Shown here in pieces: positions 18,827 to 28,987 of a stretch of DNA of 64,000 bases. Position 1 is the first letter of the stretch, and each line of letters starts with the position of its first letter. The notes beneath the pieces were generated by a model. The model did no database searches and was not told where the DNA came from. It saw nothing but the letters and a program-made list of their open reading frames with translations. The stretch is from Variovorax paradoxus. Lineage in GTDB: Bacteria; Pseudomonadota; Gammaproteobacteria; Burkholderiales; Burkholderiaceae_C. Location: NCBI RefSeq assembly GCF_009755665.1, contig NZ_CP046622.1:4712001-4776000 (forward strand). The letters are read 5' to 3'. Made by a program: the position numbers and the translations under genes.

Positions 18827-19456
18827 TCAGGCCTTGAGCAGCGCCTTCACGTCGGACACCATGGGCGCCACGCCGGTGCCATAGCGTGCGTAGAGCCGCA
18901 CCCGGCCCTCGGTGTCGTAGACGAAGCTGGCGGCCGAATGGTCCATCGAGTAGCTGGTGGGGGTCTTGCCCTCCACCTTCTTGTAATAGACCTTGAAGTC
19001 CTTGGCGGTCGCGGCGAGCTGCTCGGGTGTGGGAATCAGCGCGACGAACGCCGGATCGAACGCGCCCATGTAGGCCTTGAGCACCTCGGGCGTGTCGCGC
19101 GCCGGATCGACCGTGACGAACACCACCTGCAGCTTGTCGGCGTCGCTGCCGAGCTGCTGCTTGACCTGGGCCATTTCGGTCATGGTGGTCGGGCACACGT
19201 CGGGGCACTGCGCATAGCCGAAGAACAGCACCACCACCTTGCCCTTGAAGTCGGCCATGGTGCGGACCTTGCCATCGGCGTCTTTCAGCGAAAAATCCCT
19301 GGCGTAGTCCGCACCGGTGATGTCGACCGCGTTGAAGCTCGGCTTGGGTTCGCTGCAGGCCGAAAGCCCCAGGCCTAGTGTGGCGGCGGCGCCGGCCCAT
19401 CCTGCACTGCCGACGATCAACTTGAGAGCATTTCGCTTGTTCATGGATACGGACAT
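18827..19456 (-). CDS. SCO1/SenC copper chaperone
   Basis: SCO proteins insert copper into the CuA site of cytochrome oxidase subunit II. The 209-residue protein has a membrane anchor or lipoprotein-type signal (LGLSAC) and a thioredoxin fold. The copper-binding CPDVCPTT motif and a conserved His in SYSMDHSAA are present. It starts five bases after cyoE and closes the oxidase assembly cluster. A second in-frame ATG at 19444 is an alternative start. Confidence 0.92.
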   Translation of the reverse strand: MSVSMNKRNALKLIVGSAGWAGAAATLGLGLSACSEPKPSFNAVDITGADYARDFSLKDADGKVRTMADFKGKVVVLFFGYAQCPDVCPTTMTEMAQVKQQLGSDADKLQVVFVTVDPARDTPEVLKAYMGAFDPAFVALIPTPEQLAATAKDFKVYYKKVEGKTPTSYSMDHSAASFVYDTEGRVRLYARYGTGVAPMVSDVKALLKA

Positions 19457-19461
19457 TTCGA

Positions 19462-20367
19462 TCAGCGGAGATAGTGGTCGACGAGCAATGCCGCAAACAG
19501 CACGCTCAGGTGAATGAGCGAAAACCGGAAGGTCTTGCGCGCCAGCGTGTCGGAGTAATTGCGCCAGAGCGCAAAGGCATAGCCCGTGAAGCCGATGCTC
19601 ACGCCCACCGCCACCGCCAGGTAGAGCCAGCCGCTCATGCCGTAGATGAATGGCATCAGGCAGGCCGCGAACAATATGAAGGTGTACAGCAGCACCTGCA
19701 GCCGCGTGAACTCGTTGCCGTGCGTCACGGGCAGCATCGGCAGGCCGGCCTTGCGGTAGTCCTCGACACGGTAGAGCGCCAGCGCCCAGAAGTGCGGCGG
19801 CGTCCACAGGAAAATGATGAGGAACAGGATCAGCGCCTCGGGGCCGACCTCTCCGGTCATTGCGGCCCAGCCCAGCACCGGCGGCATCGCGCCCGAGGCG
19901 CCGCCGATCACGATGTTCTGCGGCGTCAGGGGCTTGAGGATGACGGTGTAGACGACCGCGTAGCCGACGAAGGTGGCAAAGGTCAGCCACATGGTGAGCG
20001 GATTGACCTTGAACCACAGCAGCGCCGAGCCGGCCACGCACAGCAGCGCGGAGAACACCAGGGCCTGCAGGTCGCTGAGCTGTCCGCGCGCGGTGGGTCG
20101 CCACGCGGTGCGCTTCATCTTGGCGTCGATGCCCTTCTCGACCAGGCAGTTGAACGCCGCCGCCGCACCCGCGACCAGCCAGATGCCTGCGCACGCCAGC
20201 AGCGCGCGCTGCACGTCGGCCCATGTCGGCGCGCCGGGAACGGCCAGCACCATGCCGATGAGGGCGCAAAAAACGATCAGCTGCACCACGCGCGGCTTGG
20301 TCAGCGCATAGAACTGGCGCAGCACGTTGGCGGCGCTCGCCTGCTCCACGGAAATCGGCGTGCTCAC
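19462..20367 (-). CDS. cyoE: Protoheme IX farnesyltransferase (heme O synthase)
   Basis: This 301-residue UbiA-type membrane prenyltransferase (also called ctaB) farnesylates heme b to heme o. It shows the prenyl-diphosphate motif [15 protein letters not shown] and the later [17 protein letters not shown] loop, within about eight to nine membrane segments. Its ATG overlaps the ctaA stop (ATGA), so heme o and heme a synthases are translationally coupled. Confidence 0.96.
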   Translation of the reverse strand: MSTPISVEQASAANVLRQFYALTKPRVVQLIVFCALIGMVLAVPGAPTWADVQRALLACAGIWLVAGAAAAFNCLVEKGIDAKMKRTAWRPTARGQLSDLQALVFSALLCVAGSALLWFKVNPLTMWLTFATFVGYAVVYTVILKPLTPQNIVIGGASGAMPPVLGWAAMTGEVGPEALILFLIIFLWTPPHFWALALYRVEDYRKAGLPMLPVTHGNEFTRLQVLLYTFILFAACLMPFIYGMSGWLYLAVAVGVSIGFTGYAFALWRNYSDTLARKTFRFSLIHLSVLFAALLVDHYLR

Positions 20368-21578
20368 GCGGTGGCTCCCCTCGGGTTGTCATGCAGGGCG
20401 CCGGGCGCCTTGTCTTTATTGCGTACGGTTGCGGCAGCGGTCCCGCGGCGGCTTTCGCATATTGCCCAGGTCAGCACCACGGCCAGCGCCGCGGCGCCGC
20501 CGGTGTGCAGCACGGCGGCGGCGAGCGGCCACCCGAGCAGCACGTTGCCCAGGCCGGTGGCAAGCTGCAGCAAGGCAAGACCCGCGAGCCATCCGGCCTG
20601 GGGCCGCAGCGGCTCGATGCGGCGCAGGCGCCACGCGAGCACGCCCAAGGCGGCAAACACCGCGTAGGCCATGAGCCGGTGCGCATAGTGAATGGCCGTG
20701 AGCGCCGAAAAATCGAGCGGCGCGCCGCTGCCGGTCACGCCAAGGTGGCGCCAGATTTCGAAGCCTTGCGCAAAGTTCATCGGCGGCCACCAGCTGCCTT
20801 GGCAGGTTGGAAACTGGGTGCAGGCCAACACGGCGTAGTTGGTGCTGACCCAGCCGCCGAGTGCAATCTGCAACAGGAGCAATGCAGAAGTGGCAAGCAA
20901 ACCGTTGCGGATGGCGGGTGATACGGCAGTGGGCAGGCGGTCCGCCGCGGCCTGCCGGTAACGCACGGCCTGAATGCACAGCAGCACGAGCAGCACCACG
21001 GCGCCCAGCAAGTGAAGCGTGACGATGGCGGGAAAGAGCTTCCAGGTTACGGTGAACGCGCCGAATGCGCCCTGCAGGCAGACCCAGACCAGCGTCACCG
21101 CCGGCCACCACGCGCTGAGCGTGACGTGTCCGCCTTCCGCCGGCAGGGGCAGGCGGCGCTGGCGCCGCCGCACGACCCAGGTAGCTCCCGCCAGCGTAAG
21201 GATGAGCACGCCCACGCCGGTGGCGAGATAGCGGTGGACCATCTCGACCCACGCCTTGCTGTGCGTGACCGGGCCGGTCGGCTGGGCCGACTGCGCCATC
21301 GCAATCTCGTGGCGCGCGCCGACCGGGCTCGCGTTGCCGTAGCAGCCGGGCCAGTCAGGGCAGCCCAGGCCCGAATCGGTGAGCCGGGTGAAGGCGCCGA
21401 AGAGCGTCAGATCGAAGGTGAGAAACAGCGTGAGCACGGTGAGCGCGTGCAGCCGGCGTGCCGGACCGGCGCCGGCATTGCGGCGCCACACCCACACCAG
21501 CGGGCCGAGCGCGATCAGCACGCCGGCCGCCATCAGCCAGGCGATCGGTGTAAGGTCGTAGAGCGAGCCGGTGTCCAT
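20364..21578 (-). CDS. ctaA: Heme A synthase (COX15/CtaA family)
   Basis: CtaA oxidises heme o to heme a. The 404-residue protein has about eight membrane segments and conserved heme-ligand His residues (in [12 protein letters not shown] and TLHLLGA). The [21 protein letters not shown] and [15 protein letters not shown] loops contain the family's cysteine pairs. It sits between a thioredoxin-fold membrane protein and cyoE in the assembly operon. Length is on the long side but normal for the proteobacterial type. Confidence 0.95.
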   Translation of the reverse strand: MDTGSLYDLTPIAWLMAAGVLIALGPLVWVWRRNAGAGPARRLHALTVLTLFLTFDLTLFGAFTRLTDSGLGCPDWPGCYGNASPVGARHEIAMAQSAQPTGPVTHSKAWVEMVHRYLATGVGVLILTLAGATWVVRRRQRRLPLPAEGGHVTLSAWWPAVTLVWVCLQGAFGAFTVTWKLFPAIVTLHLLGAVVLLVLLCIQAVRYRQAAADRLPTAVSPAIRNGLLATSALLLLQIALGGWVSTNYAVLACTQFPTCQGSWWPPMNFAQGFEIWRHLGVTGSGAPLDFSALTAIHYAHRLMAYAVFAALGVLAWRLRRIEPLRPQAGWLAGLALLQLATGLGNVLLGWPLAAAVLHTGGAAALAVVLTWAICESRRGTAAATVRNKDKAPGALHDNPRGATA

Positions 21579-21584
21579 GCGGTG

Positions 21585-22268
21585 TCAGCGGCCGGGCTCG
21601 TCCCAGGAGGCGGAGGCGCGCAGCAGGCGGTCGAGGTCGCGCTTGGCGCGGCTGGCGCCCTTGGCGTCCATGCCGGCCGGAAAACGCATCATCCAGTTGC
21701 CCATGGGATCGACCACGTAGAGGTGCTCGGCCAGGGAATGGCCTTGAACCGGGGCAAACCACCGGGCAAGCTGCTCGGCCGGCACGCGCAGCACGGTGGC
21801 GCCGCGCAGGCCGTTGTCCAGGCGCGCGGGCACAGGTGCCGCGTCGCTCACGAGCCAGACGCGGTCGAGCCGGTCTTTCTCGCGGCCCAGGCTTTCGCGC
21901 AGCTGGCGCTGCAGGTAGAGCTGCTGCTCGCAGAGCGCATTGCAGGCCGCATCGGCCACCGCAACCAGCAGCCACTGCCCCTTGAGCGTGGCGACGTCGA
22001 CCGGCGCGCCGTTGCGGTCGGTGGCGGTGAGCGCCGGCAGCACGCGCTGCGGATCGATGAGCTCGCCGTAGACGCTGCGGCCTTCGGGCCGGATCACGTA
22101 GTAGGTGAAGTAAGACGCGATGACAGGGGCCGCGCACATCAGCATCACGGCAATCATCTTCCAGCGCCCGACGACCGTGCGGCGGCCTTCGGCGCCGTCG
22201 AGCGCCTGGTTGGGCGACGGCATCGTGTGCACCGTCAGGCCCAGTGGTTCGTCAGAGGCTGCTTGCAT
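21585..22268 (-). CDS. Membrane-anchored SCO/thioredoxin-like protein of the cox cluster
   Basis: No named gene, but members of this family recur between SURF1 and ctaA in betaproteobacteria. One membrane segment (about residues 37-58) is followed by a periplasmic domain with thioredoxin/SCO-like secondary structure. It holds a CNALC pair in the position of SCO's CxxxC and the strand HLYVVDPMGNWMMRF. A role in copper or disulfide handling for oxidase assembly is inferred. Start at 22268 overlaps SURF1 by 17 bases; an ATG at 22223 is possible. Confidence 0.72.
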   Translation of the reverse strand: MQAASDEPLGLTVHTMPSPNQALDGAEGRRTVVGRWKMIAVMLMCAAPVIASYFTYYVIRPEGRSVYGELIDPQRVLPALTATDRNGAPVDVATLKGQWLLVAVADAACNALCEQQLYLQRQLRESLGREKDRLDRVWLVSDAAPVPARLDNGLRGATVLRVPAEQLARWFAPVQGHSLAEHLYVVDPMGNWMMRFPAGMDAKGASRAKRDLDRLLRASASWDEPGR

Positions 22269-23061
22269 CGTGTGTGCGGCGCCTGGAGCGGCGGAAGGGG
22301 GCAATGAATTGGAACCAGACATAGAGGATGACCACGAGGGCTGAGAGCCCGAACCACTGGAATGCATAGCCGTAGTGCTTCTCCAGACCCAGGGCGGGGG
22401 CCGGCCAGTCGCGCTGCAACCCCTCGGAAGCGGGGCCGACCTGCTGCAGCGACACGTCTGTGCGCAGCGGCAGCTTGGTTTCGGCGCGGAACGCTTCCAG
22501 GTCGAGATTCTGCCGGATGGGCGAAGACCCCTCGCCTTCCGGTGCCGAGGCGGCCGCGGCCGGCTTGCCGAGTTCGAACAGGTGGCCGGGCGGAGGCTCG
22601 ATCAGCCCGGTGACTTCGACAATGCCGACCGGCGTCTCGACCGCGCCCAGTTGCTTGCGGTCATTGAAATTGCGCTGCACCCAGCCGCGCTGCACCATCA
22701 CGGTTTGGTCGCTGCCTTCCAGGGCGAACGGCGTCAGCACGTAGAAGCCGGGCACGCCGTGCATCTGCCGGTTGTCCAGGTAGACCGTCTGGGGCGTCAG
22801 CCAAAGGCCGCGCAGTCGCACGGGCCGGTGCAGCGCGCCGGCGGGTGCCTCCAGCGCGAGAAATTCGGCCTGGTCGAGCGGCGGCTTCTGCTTCTGGGCT
22901 TCGATCTCGGCCTGCAGCGCCTCCTTCTGCGCGGCGCGCGAAAGCTGCCAGCGACCCAGCGACACCGTGGCGGCCAAGGTCAGCACGGCGGCCAGCGTGA
23001 CCAGCACGAAACGGCCTCGCCTCGGCGCCCTGGCGGCGGGCTGAAGGGGTTCCGGCGTCAC
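22252..23061 (-). CDS. SURF1-family cytochrome oxidase assembly protein
   Basis: SURF1 helps insert heme a into subunit I. The 269-residue protein has the expected topology: one N-terminal and one C-terminal membrane segment around a periplasmic domain with the motifs SLGRWQL, YLDNRQMHGVPGFYVLTP, VQRGWV and HYGYAFQWFGL. No ATG is available, so the start is set at a GTG (23061) that gives normal family length. It is divergent from the small DUF2909 gene with 36 bp between. Confidence 0.92.
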   Translation of the reverse strand: MTPEPLQPAARAPRRGRFVLVTLAAVLTLAATVSLGRWQLSRAAQKEALQAEIEAQKQKPPLDQAEFLALEAPAGALHRPVRLRGLWLTPQTVYLDNRQMHGVPGFYVLTPFALEGSDQTVMVQRGWVQRNFNDRKQLGAVETPVGIVEVTGLIEPPPGHLFELGKPAAAASAPEGEGSSPIRQNLDLEAFRAETKLPLRTDVSLQQVGPASEGLQRDWPAPALGLEKHYGYAFQWFGLSALVVILYVWFQFIAPFRRSRRRTHDASSL

Positions 23062-23097
23062 TGGAAGGGATGAGGCGCGCGGCCGATAATCGGGGTC

Positions 23098-23319
23098 ATG
23101 AAATACTTCGTCGCCCTGGCTTTCGTGGGCATCTTCGCGAGCCTTGCCTTCGCGCTCTTCTACATGCTGAAAGACGGGCGCAACGGACGCGCCAAAAGCG
23201 GCGGCATGGCGCGCGCGCTCACCTTTCGGATCGGCATCTCCGTGGTTTTGTTCCTCTGCATGCTGCTCGCCTGGAAATTCGGGTACATCCAGCCCACCGG
23301 GCTCCCGCTCGGCAAGTAG
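23098..23319 (+). CDS. Twin transmembrane protein (DUF2909)
   Basis: This 73-residue protein has two membrane helices (about residues 3-23 and 47-66) with a basic loop between. It matches the DUF2909 twin-transmembrane family that accompanies cytochrome oxidase clusters. It is the only plus-strand gene within the cox region, facing ctaE across a terminator. Function unknown. Confidence 0.83.
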   Translation: MKYFVALAFVGIFASLAFALFYMLKDGRNGRAKSGGMARALTFRIGISVVLFLCMLLAWKFGYIQPTGLPLGK

Positions 23320-23345
23320 ATGGTGCTCGTTCCACGAGAACCATG

Positions 23346-23376
23346 AAAAAGGCGCCTTTCGGCGCCTTTTTGTTTT
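23346..23376. terminator. Bidirectional intrinsic terminator between DUF2909 and ctaE
   Basis: A GGCGCC-TTTC-GGCGCC hairpin is preceded by an A tract and followed by a T tract. It lies between two convergent genes and should stop both transcripts. Confidence 0.9.
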
Positions 23377-23393
23377 TATGCCGCGGGTTTCGC

Positions 23394-24275
23394 TCAAAGC
23401 CAGTAGACCAGCACGTAAAGGCCAAGCCACACCACGTCGACGAAGTGCCAGTACCAGGCCGCGCCTTCGAAGCCGAAATGGCGCTCAGGCGTGAAATGGC
23501 CCTTTTGCAGGCGCAGCGTAATGAACAGCAGCATCAGCATGCCGATGAACACGTGCAGGCCGTGGAAACCAGTCAGCATGAAGAAGGTCGAGCCGTAGGC
23601 ACCCGAGCTGAGCTTGAGGTTCAGGTCGGTGTACAGGTGGAAGTATTCGTAGCCCTGAACGCCCAGGAAGACCACGCCGAGCAGCACGGTGAGCCACATG
23701 AAGCGGATGCATTGGGCGCGATGGTCGGCGCGCAGCGCATGGTGCGCAATGGTGAGCGTGACGCCCGAGCTCAGCAGGAGCGCGGTGTTGATCGTGGGCA
23801 GCCAGAACGGGCCGACGGTCTGGAAAGGCTCGACGATGTCGGCCGGCGAACCGGTTGCGCCGGCGGCAATGCTGGGCCAGACGGCCTTGAAGTCGGGCCA
23901 GAGCAGCGCGTTGTCGAGGCTGCCGAGCGCCGGCAGCGAATGGGTGCGGGCCCACCACAGCGCGGTGAAGAAGGCGCCGAAGAACATCACTTCGGAGAAG
24001 ATGAACCAGCTCATGCTCCAGCGGTACGAGAGATCGATCTTGTGGCCGTACTGGCCGCTTTCGCTCTCGCCGATGGCGGCGCGGAACCACACGAACAACG
24101 TGGCAAGCCACACGACCATGCCGAGCAGCAGCGACCAAGCGCCCCACTGGTGGCCGTTGATCCACTGGCCGGCGCCAAGAATCACGAAGAACAGGCCGAT
24201 CGAGGCCATGACCGGGTAGGCCGATGGCCCGGGCACAAAGTAGTAGGGCGTGGTGCCGTGGGTGGTTGAACTCAT
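23394..24275 (-). CDS. ctaE: Cytochrome c oxidase subunit III
   Basis: This 293-residue membrane protein has seven hydrophobic segments and the subunit III landmarks SWFIFSEVMFFGAFF, FWLPTINTALLLSSG, THHAL-type sequence and GFHGLHVFIG, ending in WHFVDVVWLGLY. It lacks enzymatic centres but stabilises the binuclear centre of subunit I. It follows DUF2970 by 75 bp in the oxidase operon. Confidence 0.97.
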   Translation of the reverse strand: MSSTTHGTTPYYFVPGPSAYPVMASIGLFFVILGAGQWINGHQWGAWSLLLGMVVWLATLFVWFRAAIGESESGQYGHKIDLSYRWSMSWFIFSEVMFFGAFFTALWWARTHSLPALGSLDNALLWPDFKAVWPSIAAGATGSPADIVEPFQTVGPFWLPTINTALLLSSGVTLTIAHHALRADHRAQCIRFMWLTVLLGVVFLGVQGYEYFHLYTDLNLKLSSGAYGSTFFMLTGFHGLHVFIGMLMLLFITLRLQKGHFTPERHFGFEGAAWYWHFVDVVWLGLYVLVYWL

Positions 24276-24350
24276 ATCAGCTCCTGGCTTTCTTTCTTCT
24301 CTCGATTCAATTCGATGGGGTCTGGATGTCGTGGGCCCAGCGGCGCGCGG

Positions 24351-24563
24351 TCAGGGCGCAACCACGTAGCGCACCAGCAGCACCAGGCCGACGATGAAAA
24401 CAATGACGGCGGCAAATGCCACCGCGATGATGTGCAGCGGGTTCAGCTTCGCCAGGTCGTCCTGATAGGCGCTTTTCTTGCGCACCCCGAAGAACGACCA
24501 GCAGACGGCCTTCACCGTGTCCCACAGCGTGGCCTTGCGCGGCGAATTGGGATCGGCGGTCAC
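24351..24563 (-). CDS. DUF2970 small membrane protein
   Basis: This is a 70-residue protein with one C-terminal membrane helix and the WSFFGVRKKSAYQDDLAKLNP segment that defines DUF2970. It overlaps the ctaG stop by four bases (ATGA), so it is coupled to copper-chaperone synthesis. Function unknown; the context suggests oxidase assembly. Confidence 0.87.
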   Translation of the reverse strand: MTADPNSPRKATLWDTVKAVCWSFFGVRKKSAYQDDLAKLNPLHIIAVAFAAVIVFIVGLVLLVRYVVAP

Positions 24564-25186
24564 GAGCGGGGCTCATGGGCGGCTTTGGAAACAGCGGCGA
24601 CCGGGGCCGGCGGCGTCTTGCCGCCGACTTCGAAGAAGGTGTACGACAGCGTGATCGTCTTCACGTCCTTGGAGATCTTCGGATCGATCACGAACGCGAC
24701 CGGCCAATCCTTCTTCTCACCGGGGTCGAGGGTGTACTGGTTGAAGCAGAAACACTCGAGCTTGTTGAAGTACGGCGCGGCCTGCTGCGGCGCATAGCTC
24801 GGGATGGCCTGCGCCGCCATCCGGCGGTTCTGCACGTTCTGGAACTCGTACACCACCGTGTTGAGCTGGCCGGGGTGCACCTGCATCGTCCGCGCGGCGG
24901 GCTTGAAGTCCCAGAGGCCGCCGCGAACGTTGGAGTCGAACTCGACCGTGATGGTGCGGGTGGTGTCGACCTGCGAGTTGTCGGGCACGCGCACGTTCTT
25001 GCCGCCGCTCGCGCCGCCCGGCACTTCGAGCTCGTTGAGCGCGAGGATGTTGATGCCGGTCATTTCGCAGATGGCGCGGTAGAGCGGCACCAGCGCATAG
25101 CCGAACGCGAACATGCCGCAGGCCACCACAGCCAGCTTGCCGACCATGCGGACATTGGCGCGCTTGATGCGTTGACCGAGGCTCAT
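24560..25186 (-). CDS. ctaG: Cytochrome c oxidase assembly protein CtaG (Cox11)
   Basis: Cox11/CtaG delivers copper to the CuB site of subunit I. The 208-residue protein has one N-terminal membrane helix and a periplasmic immunoglobulin-like domain. The copper motif CFCFNQ lies near residue 145, and the conserved PLYRAICEMTGI segment follows the helix. It lies between the small assembly gene and DUF2970. Confidence 0.96.
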   Translation of the reverse strand: MSLGQRIKRANVRMVGKLAVVACGMFAFGYALVPLYRAICEMTGINILALNELEVPGGASGGKNVRVPDNSQVDTTRTITVEFDSNVRGGLWDFKPAARTMQVHPGQLNTVVYEFQNVQNRRMAAQAIPSYAPQQAAPYFNKLECFCFNQYTLDPGEKKDWPVAFVIDPKISKDVKTITLSYTFFEVGGKTPPAPVAAVSKAAHEPRS

Positions 25187-25205
25187 GCGTACGGCTCCGT
25201 TCGCT

Positions 25206-25331
25206 TCAGCGTCCGCTGAACCAGATCATGCGGACCAGGAATCCGAGAAAGAACATCACGGCGATGGAGGCCAGCGTGAGCCCCATGCGTCGATTGTTCT
25301 TTCTTTGTTCGGGCGTGGTCATTGTCGTCAT
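25206..25331 (-). CDS. Cytochrome oxidase small assembly protein
   Basis: This 41-residue protein has the pattern TPEQRKNNRR followed by one membrane helix and a short basic end. The N-terminal EQxKNNRR motif identifies the small assembly protein found between ctaD and ctaG in betaproteobacteria. It starts at 25331 (ATG), 23 bp after ctaD and 19 bp before ctaG. Confidence 0.85.
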   Translation of the reverse strand: MTTMTTPEQRKNNRRMGLTLASIAVMFFLGFLVRMIWFSGR

Positions 25332-25354
25332 GCGGGCGGGCGGCCGTGCAGCGT

Positions 25355-26992
25355 TCAGCCGATCACCTTGGTGGCGGTCGGGTCGAGCTTGGGCGGGTTC
25401 TCGAAAGTGTGGAAAGGCGCCGGCGACGGCACTTCCCACTCGAGGCCTTCCGCGGCTTCCCATGGCTTTTGCGGCGCCTTCTCACCCTTGCCGAGCATGG
25501 TCGGCAGCACGATGAAGAAGAAGAAATAGACCTGCGCAAGACCGAATCCGAAGGCGCCGATGGACGCCACCGCGTTGAAGTCGGCAAACTGCATTGGGTA
25601 GTCGGCATAGCGGCGCGGCATGCCAGCCAGGCCCAGGAAGTGCATCGGGAAGAAGGTGATGTTGAACGAGATCAGCGACCACCAGAAGTGGATCTTGCCG
25701 CGCGTTTCGTCGTACATCACACCGGTCCACTTGGGCGCCCAGTAGTAGTAGCCTGCGAACATGGCATAGAGCGAACCGGCCACCAGCACGTAGTGGAAGT
25801 GCGCCACCACGTAGTAGGTGTCCTGCAACTGGATGTCGATGGGGGCGATGGCCAGGATGAGGCCGGTGAAGCCGCCCATCGTGAACACGAAGATGAAGCC
25901 CACGGCAAACAGCATCGGGGTCTCGAAGGTCATCGAGCCCTGCCACATGGTGGCAATCCAGTTGAAGATCTTCACGGCCGTCGGCACCGCGATCAGCATG
26001 GTCGCGTACATGAAGAACAGCTGGCCCGTGACCGGCATGCCGGTCGTGAACATGTGGTGCGCCCAGACGATGAACGAGAGGATCGCGATCGACGAGGTGG
26101 CGTACACCATCGAGGCGTAGCCGAACAGCTTCTTGCGCGAGAACGCCGGCACGATCTGGCTGATGATGCCGAAGGCCGGCAAGATCATGATGTAGACCTC
26201 GGGGTGGCCGAAGAACCAGAAGATGTGCTGGTACATCACCGGGTCGCCGCCGCCGGCGGGGTTGAAGAAGCTGGTACCGAAGTGGCGGTCGGTCAGCGTC
26301 ATGGTGATGGCGCCTGCGAGCACGGGCATCACGGCAATCAGCAGGTAGGCGGTGATGAGCCAGGTCCAGCAGAACATCGGCATCTTCATCAGCGTCATGC
26401 CGGGCGCGCGCATGTTCAGGATGGTGACGATGATGTTGATCGAGCCCATGATCGACGAGGCGCCCATGATGTGCATCGCGAAGATGCCGGCGTCCATCGA
26501 GGGGCCCATCTGCAGGGTGAGCGGGGCGTAGAGCGTCCAGCCGGCAGCGGGTGCGCCGCCGGGCATGAAGAACGAACCCACGAGCATCAGCGCCGCGGGA
26601 ATCAGCAGCCAGAAGCTGAAGTTGTTCATGCGCGCGAAGGCCATGTCGGATGCGCCGATCTGCAGCGGGATCATCCAGTTTGCAAAGCCCACGAACGCCG
26701 GCATGATGGCGCCGAACACCATGATCAGCCCGTGCATGGTGGTGAACTGGTTGAACAGCTCGGGGTTCACCAGTTGCAGGCCGGGCTGGAACAGCTCGGC
26801 GCGGATCAGGAGCGCGAGCACGCCGCCCACCATCAGCATCGTGAAGCTGAACAGCAGGTAGAGCGTGCCGATGTCCTTGTGATTGGTGGCGAACACCCAG
26901 CGGCGCCAGCCGGTGGGCGCTGCGTGGTGCTCGTCGTGATCGTGTGCGTGGCCGTCGTGGGCGTGACCGTGGGGGTCGAGGACTGCACTCAT
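25355..26992 (-). CDS. ctaD: Cytochrome c oxidase subunit I
   Basis: This 545-residue catalytic subunit binds heme a and the heme a3-CuB centre and has twelve membrane helices. Landmarks are [15 protein letters not shown] at the N terminus, the [10 protein letters not shown] segment with the CuB His-Tyr pair, [10 protein letters not shown] with the paired CuB histidines, and VVAHFHYVL with the heme ligands. A His/Asp-rich tail of about 25 residues precedes the fold. The start at 26992 has AAGGA upstream. Confidence 0.98.
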   Translation of the reverse strand: MSAVLDPHGHAHDGHAHDHDEHHAAPTGWRRWVFATNHKDIGTLYLLFSFTMLMVGGVLALLIRAELFQPGLQLVNPELFNQFTTMHGLIMVFGAIMPAFVGFANWMIPLQIGASDMAFARMNNFSFWLLIPAALMLVGSFFMPGGAPAAGWTLYAPLTLQMGPSMDAGIFAMHIMGASSIMGSINIIVTILNMRAPGMTLMKMPMFCWTWLITAYLLIAVMPVLAGAITMTLTDRHFGTSFFNPAGGGDPVMYQHIFWFFGHPEVYIMILPAFGIISQIVPAFSRKKLFGYASMVYATSSIAILSFIVWAHHMFTTGMPVTGQLFFMYATMLIAVPTAVKIFNWIATMWQGSMTFETPMLFAVGFIFVFTMGGFTGLILAIAPIDIQLQDTYYVVAHFHYVLVAGSLYAMFAGYYYWAPKWTGVMYDETRGKIHFWWSLISFNITFFPMHFLGLAGMPRRYADYPMQFADFNAVASIGAFGFGLAQVYFFFFIVLPTMLGKGEKAPQKPWEAAEGLEWEVPSPAPFHTFENPPKLDPTATKVIG

Positions 26993-27047
26993 TTCATTGT
27001 TCCTTGCAATTTCTTCGTCGCGGGGCGCTTGGGCTCGATCTTCGCGA

Positions 27048-28226
27048 TCACTTGCCGCGCAGGGCCAGAACTTCGGCCGGCTGCACCAGCTGGCCCGTCT
27101 TGTTCGACCAGCTGTTCTTGGTGTAGGTGGCAACGGCGGCCAGGTCGGTGTCGCTCAGTTGCTTCCAGGAGGGCATTGCGCCATTGTTCTGGCCGTTGAG
27201 CAGCACCAGCAGCTGCACCTTGTGGTCGGCATCGACCACCTTGGGGCTGGCGTCGAGCGGCTTGATCGGGCCGGCGCCCTTGCCGTTGGCCTGGTGGCAG
27301 GCCGCGCAGTTGGCCGCATAGACCTTCTCGCCGCGGGCCATCATGTCGGGCAGCGTCCAGACCTTGCTCGGGTCGTCGAGCTTGGCGGCGGCTTCCTTGC
27401 GCTTGGTGTCGACCCACGCCGTGTAGTCGGCGGCCGAAACCACCTTCACATGGATGGGCATGTAGGCGTGTTCCTTGCCGCAGAGTTCCTGGCACTGGCC
27501 GTAGTAGTCGCCCACGGTTTCGGCGCGGAACCAGGTGTCGCGCACGAAGCCCGGAATCGCGTCCTGCTTGATGCCCAGCTGGGGCACGGCAAACGCGTGG
27601 ATCACGTCGTTGGCGGTGGTGATGATGCGGACCTTCTTCTGCACCGGTACGACCAGCGGGTTGTCGACCTTGAAGAGGTAGTCGTCGGGCATCTGGCCCT
27701 TGGCACCGGCGTCGGACATGGCGCGCTGCGAACTGTCGAGGGTGGAGATGAAGGCCAGGCCCTCGCCTTCGCCCGTCAGGTAGTCGTAGCCCCACTTCCA
27801 CTGGTAGCCGGTGGTCTTGATGGTGAGGTCGGCGTTGGTGGTGTCCTTCTGGGCCACCAGCACTTTGGTGGCGGGCAGCGCCATCACGATCACGATGATG
27901 AAGGGCACGATGGTCCAGATGACCTCGACCACCACCGATTCATGGAAGTTGGCCGCCTTGTGGCCGACCGACTTGCGGTGCTTCCAGATCGAATAGAACA
28001 TGACCGCGAACACGGCAACGAAGATGACCGTGCACAGGATCATCATTACCGTGTGCAGGAAATGCTGTTCCTGCGCGATCTTGGTAACGCCAAGCGGGAG
28101 GTTCAGCTGGCGCACCGAGGGGCCGCCGGGCAGATCGTTGACTGCGTGCGCCGCGCCGCTGAAAGCCGCGCCGGCCGCCAGCAACAGATTCGCCGGCCTG
28201 TACTTGTTGCGCCAAATGCTCTTCAT
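27048..28226 (-). CDS. ctaC: Cytochrome c oxidase subunit II fused to cytochrome c (caa3 type)
   Basis: The 392-residue subunit II has a signal peptide, two membrane helices, and the CuA domain with the ligand motif [13 protein letters not shown]. After a linker it carries a C-terminal cytochrome c domain with heme motif CAACH and a distal Met in [10 protein letters not shown]. The fusion marks a caa3-type oxidase. Aromatic WKWGYDY near the CuA domain is the electron entry segment. It is followed by ctaD after 55 bp. Confidence 0.96.
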   Translation of the reverse strand: MKSIWRNKYRPANLLLAAGAAFSGAAHAVNDLPGGPSVRQLNLPLGVTKIAQEQHFLHTVMMILCTVIFVAVFAVMFYSIWKHRKSVGHKAANFHESVVVEVIWTIVPFIIVIVMALPATKVLVAQKDTTNADLTIKTTGYQWKWGYDYLTGEGEGLAFISTLDSSQRAMSDAGAKGQMPDDYLFKVDNPLVVPVQKKVRIITTANDVIHAFAVPQLGIKQDAIPGFVRDTWFRAETVGDYYGQCQELCGKEHAYMPIHVKVVSAADYTAWVDTKRKEAAAKLDDPSKVWTLPDMMARGEKVYAANCAACHQANGKGAGPIKPLDASPKVVDADHKVQLLVLLNGQNNGAMPSWKQLSDTDLAAVATYTKNSWSNKTGQLVQPAEVLALRGK

Positions 28227-28285
28227 CGTGTTCACGTTTCTCAATTTTTTCAACAAACCCAACCGTGCAGCGCCGCGCGAGCCGT

Positions 28286-28762
28286 TCAGGCGCCACGCAA
28301 CGCCATGCGAATCTCGCGCGCCAGTGCGGCTCGCAACTCCGGGCGTACATAGCGCCCCACCCTGACCGATCGACCCTGACCCGAGACCTCGATCAACGAG
28401 CGATCGCCGGCCTGCGGTTCGATCCGCACCTGGTGCGGCAGAAATTCCGTGCGCTCGTAGTCTCCACCGTTCTCGAGCTCCACCACCAGCCGTCCGCCCT
28501 GCAACGCGATCTTTTCTCCATCGGTCGCGTGCCGCGCGTACAGCATGAATACAAAACCCACCGCCGCCAGTTCGAGCCAGGCAAAGGGCAGCACCAGCGG
28601 CGCCCCGAGCAGCCAGAACACCGTACCGATACCGAGCGACGCCACGCACAGCGAGGCGTAGAGCCAGCCCAGCTGGCTCGGCGTCACCGAGCAATTGCGC
28701 TTCAGGAACCAGTGGATGTTCTGGCCTGAAACGGTGGCAAAACGAAACACGGAATTCGACAC
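28286..28762 (-). CDS. DUF2244 membrane protein
   Basis: This is a 158-residue protein with two membrane helices near the N terminus followed by a basic soluble domain (VRIEPQAGDRSLIEVSGQGR...). It matches DUF2244, commonly the gene before ctaC in alpha- and betaproteobacteria. No ATG is present; the start is set at a GTG (28762), with another GTG at 28750. Function unknown. Confidence 0.75.
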   Translation of the reverse strand: MSNSVFRFATVSGQNIHWFLKRNCSVTPSQLGWLYASLCVASLGIGTVFWLLGAPLVLPFAWLELAAVGFVFMLYARHATDGEKIALQGGRLVVELENGGDYERTEFLPHQVRIEPQAGDRSLIEVSGQGRSVRVGRYVRPELRAALAREIRMALRGA

Positions 28763-28987
28763 GGGCGAGTTCAGCAAATCGGTGCGTCGACGCCGGCCAA
28801 CCCCTTGTCTCCACAGGATCGGACGGACCTCGTTCGCGGAACAACACCCGCGAGTTTCACGCAACGGCGGATTGTAGCGGGTAGACACAGGTGCCCGCCC
28901 GCAAGATGCGCAGCTTGCGGGCCCCGCCGCTCATCGATAGCCTATGCGCTGCGCGCTACGGTCTCGCCTTGGGAGCGGCCCGGCGGC
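28763..28987. other. Spacer upstream of the cox cluster
   Basis: These 225 bases hold no gene that I can support. They must carry the promoter of the cox cluster. A 9-bp hairpin (GCCCGCAAG / CTTGCGGGC, 28897-28922) could end the bioC-like... cox junction transcripts but has no T tract. A 7-bp inverted repeat (28981-28997) brackets the stop codon of the methyltransferase gene. Confidence 0.4.

Noticed and set aside
25322-27199. Long plus-strand frame opposite ctaD
   Set aside because: His/Arg-rich product and no ribosome site. The opposite strand encodes cytochrome oxidase subunit I with all heme and copper ligands.
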